Source of the DNA: Atlantibacter hermannii
GTDB taxonomy: Bacteria > Pseudomonadota > Gammaproteobacteria > Enterobacterales > Enterobacteriaceae
Reading direction: 5' to 3'
NCBI GenBank assembly: GCA_900635495.1
Contig: LR134136.1
Location: 4,030,001-4,094,000, forward strand
DNA: 64,000 nt
Of the stretch, positions 59,499 through 64,000 are shown in pieces. The notes below the pieces were generated by a model. It saw only the letters and a program-made list of their open reading frames with translations. It did no database searches and was not told the origin of the DNA. The position numbers and the translations under genes were made by a program. The number at the start of each line of letters is the position of its first letter. Position 1 is the first letter of the stretch.

Positions 59499-60391
59499 TA
59501 AATTCCTTCCACTTTCGGCTCAGGCGAGCGCTGTTCCTTCCAGACTGCGTCCGGGAGCGTTTTCATAAGTTGTGTGAGATGCAAATCTGGGTTGCTGGCC
59601 ACTTTTTGCAGGAGCGTCTTCATTTCATCGTGTATGGTCACGCTGGCTGGTAACGTCAGCGAATTAAGTACGAGAAAAATCCGATCGCTCAGATGGTTAA
59701 GCCCAACCTTGCCCGATCCAGCCCAGGCTTTTGCTGCCTGTCGGGCAGCGTCTGTCGGTAGAGGTCCTGAGGTAAGACCCCACGCAGAAAGCAGACGCCA
59801 GATATCACGATAGTTATCCAGTGCCTGTTCAGTCCCCCATTTTAGTTGCCATTCCTTACTGTTTACTGCACCTGACAAGACCGTCTGTTCTCCTGTAGCT
59901 GAAAGGAATATCCAGCGACCGATGGGTGCCAGCAACGTGGACAACTGAGCGGGATCTGCCGTGCTCCGTAACAGCTCAAGGCGCAGGGGTTCAAACACTG
60001 GCACAATTGCGCCCGGTCTGATTTTTTTACACAACTCTGCAAGCCAGGTCGCCATTTCTTGAGGATCTAATGAAGCGCTCATCCAGCCGCAAACATAGCG
60101 TTTCTCATACAGGACTTCACCGAGAGCATATTCTTCACTCTCTTCAATTAACCTTTCATCGCAATTTTCGCCAGGCGAAGCCAGCAGCACTAACAATGGG
60201 CAGTGCTCCGGTGACCATGCCAGGTCTGGACGCAGTACCCGCTGCAAGAAATTAGAACCTTGCCCCTCTTTCAGGCAATCAGGATGCAAGGGATTCCACG
60301 ACATTACTGGCTTCAATGGGTCTATTAACAAATACCGGTATTCATCCTGTCTTGCATTCAGGCATTCCGCTATTGTGGCAATACTCTTCAT
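59498..60391 (-). CDS. DUF4123 effector-loading adaptor (Tap/VasW type)
   Basis: The 297-residue protein has the DUF4123 start (EYRYLLIDPLKPV) and ALGEVLYEKRYVCGWMSA in the middle. Such adaptors load VasX-like effectors onto VgrG. It sits between vgrG and the effector, and its start and stop overlap both (TGATG and TAATG), so the three proteins are translated in series. Confidence 0.85.
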   Translation of the reverse strand: MKSIATIAECLNARQDEYRYLLIDPLKPVMSWNPLHPDCLKEGQGSNFLQRVLRPDLAWSPEHCPLLVLLASPGENCDERLIEESEEYALGEVLYEKRYVCGWMSASLDPQEMATWLAELCKKIRPGAIVPVFEPLRLELLRSTADPAQLSTLLAPIGRWIFLSATGEQTVLSGAVNSKEWQLKWGTEQALDNYRDIWRLLSAWGLTSGPLPTDAARQAAKAWAGSGKVGLNHLSDRIFLVLNSLTLPASVTIHDEMKTLLQKVASNPDLHLTQLMKTLPDAVWKEQRSPEPKVEGI

Positions 60392-62734
60392 CAGCGGGCG
60401 CTCTCCACACAGGTTGCTTCAGGTGGTAATTCAGGCTGCGCCGGACTGAAGCTTTGAGGGGCCAGTTGGTTGATACTGGCGCATTTGGCATTCACATCAC
60501 CCGGAGTCAAAATCGTGATCCCCGACGGCTCAATCACCACCGCCGTTTTGCCACAGCTCAGCGTCAGTTTTTTACTGGCCTGGATATAAACCTCATCACT
60601 CTTGCTAATAATTTTCATGGCCTTCAGGGAGGTCAGTGCCATTTCATCCCCCTGAGCCTGAATATCCACCTTGCCTTTATTAGCGTAGATTTTGATACCC
60701 AGCGTTTTGGCAAACAGGCTGATGATCTCGCCAGCCGCAACGGTGAATTTTTTGAAGACGCTAAAGTCACTGTTCTCGCCGGAGGTCTGAATAAAGTTCT
60801 GTCCGCTGCTGATTTGAATACTTTGCGGTGATACCTGAGCTATCCCGCCCGGGGCGCTCATCAGCAACGCGGACTGCTGCAGATCCTTGATAGAGGATTC
60901 CAGCAATGTTTTTTGTGCCTGGATCTGCGCGAGTTCAGCTTGTGCAGTGGCTACAGCATCGCTCAGTGACTTCGCTAACTGCTGCGCCTGATTGAGTGTC
61001 CCCAGCGCCGCATCCATCGCCAGAACCTGTCCCTGACCTTTGATTTGTGCATCGGCGGTGATGAAAATACCCTGCTGCGCCCGAATAGCTCCCCAGCTGT
61101 CCGTCCTGAGCTCAAACCCCTCACCACGCTGCTGTTTTTCGCTGTCGACCAGGTGACCGAGATTCAACTGGCTCTTGCCGCCGTACTCGGTGCTGACCTT
61201 GATATGCTCTTTTCCGCGCTCATCGTCCAGGCGGATTTTGTTGTTTGCCGGGGTGCGCAGTACGTTACGTTTGTAGTTACGGATAGTGACGTGGTCGCCG
61301 TGCGCCGAGTCGTGCAGCACACCGGCGATGTACGGCCTGTCCGGATTACCGTCCTCAAAGCCAATCGCCACCTCGGTGCCCGCCAGCAGTGGCAGGTGCA
61401 GTCCGTAAGTATCTCCGGCATACGGGCGGGACTGACGCACCCACAGGCTTTCAAACCCGGTCTCCCAGTTATCCCGGTCAAACAACATGTTCACGCGATA
61501 GCGGCCATCCTTGTCGATATGGCCGTAGGTGTCATTTTCGGTGGTGCTGGTGACGCGGGCCGGCAGCGTACCGGCCATGACGGGGCGCTTACCCGGTTCG
61601 GGCGAAAGCCAACCTCAGCGCTGTCCGGAATGCCGTCAAAGTGCACTTCAAAATCGCGGTCACGGCGGGCAGAACTGGTCATAGCGGTGATGAGCACGCC
61701 TTTGCCAAATACCTCCGCCACTTCATACCCGCCGGTGACGTTAAGCACCTGGCCCGGAGAGAGCGTCGGGCAACTGGTGATGGCTCGGGTCTGCGTCTGG
61801 CCCGTTCAGATAGCGCTCATGCCGGATGCGGGCGTAAAACGCACCGGATTCCGGTGCCGGGTTGCGGTCGTACGTATTGCCCGGCGTCAGGTAGTTGTCG
61901 GCCCAGTGATAGGCTTCCCCGTAAGTGGTGGCATCCCCGCGGGTCGCATCGACCTGAGCGTTCATGTCTTCCGTGGCATCGCGATAGTTGTAATCCCGGG
62001 TGCTGACCTGCTTCTGCACGACGTGGTGCCGGGGATTCCATCCCCCATACCGAGTCCACACCTTCCGAATGCTGCCCTGATGGCGGCACCGACTGCAGAG
62101 TCAGGCCTTTCTCGTAGCCCTGTTGGCTGTCGTAGAACTCCACCACGTCAATGTTCAGGCGCGTGTCGGTGGTGAAGCGAAACCAGATACCCACTTCCCC
62201 CAGCAGACGGGTGATAAAGTGCAGGTCATCCTCGCCGTACTGCATCACCTGCTCACGGCGCGGGTACGCTTTTGAAAGCGAAAACAGGAAATCCTGTCCG
62301 CGCATCCCGTGGCGCTCGCGCAGAATTTTTTCCACAATTTGCGGGACGGACAGGTCCTGGTAAATCGCGTTCTGGTGCGAGCGGTCAAGCAACGCCAGAC
62401 GCGGCTGTAATGTCAGGGCATAACGGGTTTCATCCTTTGAAGTGCTGAGGCGCTCAAAGCCCGACACCACCCCCTGGATAACCCGGACCGGTTGCTGAAT
62501 TTTTATGCCGTAGCCCTCGTCAACCGGTGCCTGCAGCGTCAGGGAGGCCGCTTTCATCAGCATCGTTTCTTTGCTGATGGCATGGTCAACGGACGTAAAT
62601 TCAATACGATAGCTGAACGGCCTACTCAGCGCTTCGTCGCCCACAAAGGCCAGAACGTCGAGCGCTGCCTCACATCCCTTCACCGCCAGCAGGTGATGGT
62701 TATGGCTGAACAGAATGCCGGGATGGGTACTCAC
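60391..62734 (-). CDS. vgrG: Type VI spike protein VgrG (TssI); frame breaks
   Basis: The N-terminal gp27-like domain includes GEDDLHFITRLLGEVGIWFRF, and the gp5-like OB domain PYAGDTYGLHLPLLAGTEVAIGFEDGNPDRP follows. The C-terminal needle contains DUF2345-type repeats and ends PELPPEATCVESAR without an extra enzymatic domain. Frame breaks lie near 62035, 61795 and 61600. Joined length is about 780 residues. The GTG at 62734 overlaps the clpV stop (GTGA). The effector is therefore a cargo delivered through the adaptor and not a VgrG extension. Confidence 0.9.
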
Positions 62735-64000
62735 AATATCGCCCCTTCGCAGGTATTGAACGCAAGTACGATACCCTCTTCCTCACTCCAGCTAAGGGTC
62801 AGGGTCTGCGGCTTTTGTTTCGCTGCCATATGACTTAACAATTGCTGACTCAGTACCGGCAGAATTTGCTGGTTGAGGGAGGCTGTCGATATTGCGTGCG
62901 CCAGTGTCTGGCAACAGGCAGGCTGCGGTCAGCGTGTCGTAGAGGTTTTCTTCGACAGATGTAGTCAGGCCGTAATGGAGGTGTAAGCGCTGGCTTACCT
63001 GAGCGAGCTTCATTTCCACGATGGTACGCATCGCGTTTTCTGCCAGGGGACGGTATATCACCGTCTGGAAGCGGGCCAGCAGCGCTGGCTGGAAGTGGTC
63101 GCGCAGGATCGGGCGAATCAGCTCATGCAAGTCAGCGTCGGTCGCTTCTGGCTGCTCTTCCAGTAACTGCATGAGATGATCGCTGCCAAGGTTTGAGGTC
63201 ATCAGAATCACGGTGTTGCGAAAATCAATTTCGCGCCCCCTCGCCATCACGCATAAAGCCACGATCAAAAACCTGATAAAACAGGTTCATCACATCACGG
63301 TGCGCTTTTTCCACTTCATCCAATAGCACCACGCTGTAAGGGCGTTTTCGGACGGCTTCGGTAAGGATGCCGCCCTGGCCGTAACCTACATACCCCGGAG
63401 GAGAGCCTTTCAACTGCGAAACCGTGTGGGGCTCCTGGTATTCAGAGAGGTTAATGGTGATAAGCGACCTCTCACCGCCGTACAGCGCGTCGGCCAGCGC
63501 CAGCGCAGTTTCGGTTTTACCCACGCCACTCGGCCCCACCAGCAGGAACACGCCCTGTGGTCCGTTCTCTGACGTCAGGCCGGTTTTCGCCGCGCGAAAC
63601 CGTTGCGCCAGCTCAGTTAGCGCGGCATCCTGCCCCACAACCCGTTTACCGATCTCATTTTCCAGATTCAGCAGTTCGCTCTGCTCGTCCTTCATCAGGG
63701 AAGACAACGGAACGCCTGTCCAGTCGGCAACCACCGTGGCAACGGTGCGCACGTCGACATCCACAGCAATCAACGGGTTACTGTGTTGCATGCCATCCAG
63801 CGCTTGTTGCAGCTTTTGGGTTTCACTCTGGCGGGCGATCTCCTGGCGGCTTTCCAACAACTGCGTCGTGAGCGTCAGTTCCTGCCCGTACTGCGCCTCA
63901 AGCTCATCAAGACTGACAATCAGGCGCACTTCTTCCTGTTCTATTGCCGCCAGGCGTTCATGGTGGGAGTGATTACCAACGGCGATATCTTCCAGTAGCG
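62731..64000 (-). CDS. clpV: Type VI sheath-recycling ATPase ClpV (TssH), C-terminal part; two frame breaks
   Basis: ClpV unfolds contracted TssBC sheaths. The visible part holds the end of the coiled-coil middle domain (TQLLESRQEIARQSETQKL), the second AAA+ module with Walker A GPSGVGKTE and Walker B VVLLDEVEKAH, and the C-terminal D2-small domain. Frame breaks near 63238 and 62882 (an extra C) interrupt it; corrected, it ends CEGAIL at TGA 62731-62733. The N-terminal half lies beyond the right edge. Confidence 0.92.

Noticed and set aside
61045..62175. A 376-codon plus-strand frame across vgrG.
   Set aside because: It is antisense to vgrG, whose gp27/gp5 motifs are clear on the other strand.

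Overview
The window reads as chromosomal DNA of a member of the Enterobacteriaceae. Almost every housekeeping gene matches an E. coli K-12 gene in sequence and order (amiB-tsaE-nnr-queG-glyVXY, orn/rsgA-psd-mscM-epmA-frdABCD, blc-gdx-ecnR-ecnBA-efp/epmB-yjeJ-yjeI-groL-groS-fxsA-aspA-dcuA-cutA-dsbD-yjdC-pheU). ecnR, the absence of ampC beside frd, and aspA/dcuA products that look unlike the E. coli ones point away from Escherichia, towards the Citrobacter/Enterobacter/Kosakonia/Cronobacter range. I cannot name the species.

Three blocks interrupt this backbone. (1) About 4.6-9.7 kb, between the glyVXY tRNA operon and orn: a DeoR-type regulator, a glycyl-radical enzyme with its activase (PflF/PflE type), a divergent fructose-6-phosphate aldolase and a 42-codon gene. 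One FNR-like box sits equidistant from both divergent promoters. (2) About 20.8-28 kb, between frdD and blc, where several relatives carry ampC: a PTS EIICB permease, a leaderless Cys-type sulfatase, an aldose-epimerase-like protein, an RpiR regulator and two DUF202 membrane proteins, facing a radical-SAM sulfatase-maturating enzyme. Together they look like an anaerobic route for a sulfated sugar. (3) From pheU (42.1 kb) to the right edge: a type VI secretion island on the minus strand, holding clpV (partial), vgrG, a DUF4123 adaptor, a VasX-like pore-forming effector, two related membrane immunity candidates with a collapsed effector remnant between them, a two-TM accessory protein, tssM, tssA, PAAR, tssF, tssG, tssJ, tssE and a VasL-type gene. 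tssB, tssC, hcp, tssK and tssL are not in the window.

Non-coding features include perfect DnaA boxes in the position of E. coli datA, three identical tRNA-Gly genes with duplicated spacers, FNR-type sites at frd and pfl/fsa, a CpxR-like box before psd, a guanidine-II riboswitch before gdx, repeated TAGCCA motifs that may be EcnR operators, an ERIC element and terminator behind groL, a sigma-32 promoter before groS, and tandem repeats behind pheU that each carry the 3' end of the tRNA, like the rtT repeats of tyrT. EF-P and two of its three modification enzymes (EpmA, EpmB) are all present.

A warning on quality: many genes (pflF, pflE, mscM, epmA, frdA-D, the PTS gene, sulfatase, anSME, dsbD, tssM, vgrG, clpV and the effector) contain single-base indels, mostly in homopolymers, with conserved protein sequence continuing in a neighbouring frame. 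I treat these as probable sequencing errors and give the span of the whole gene.
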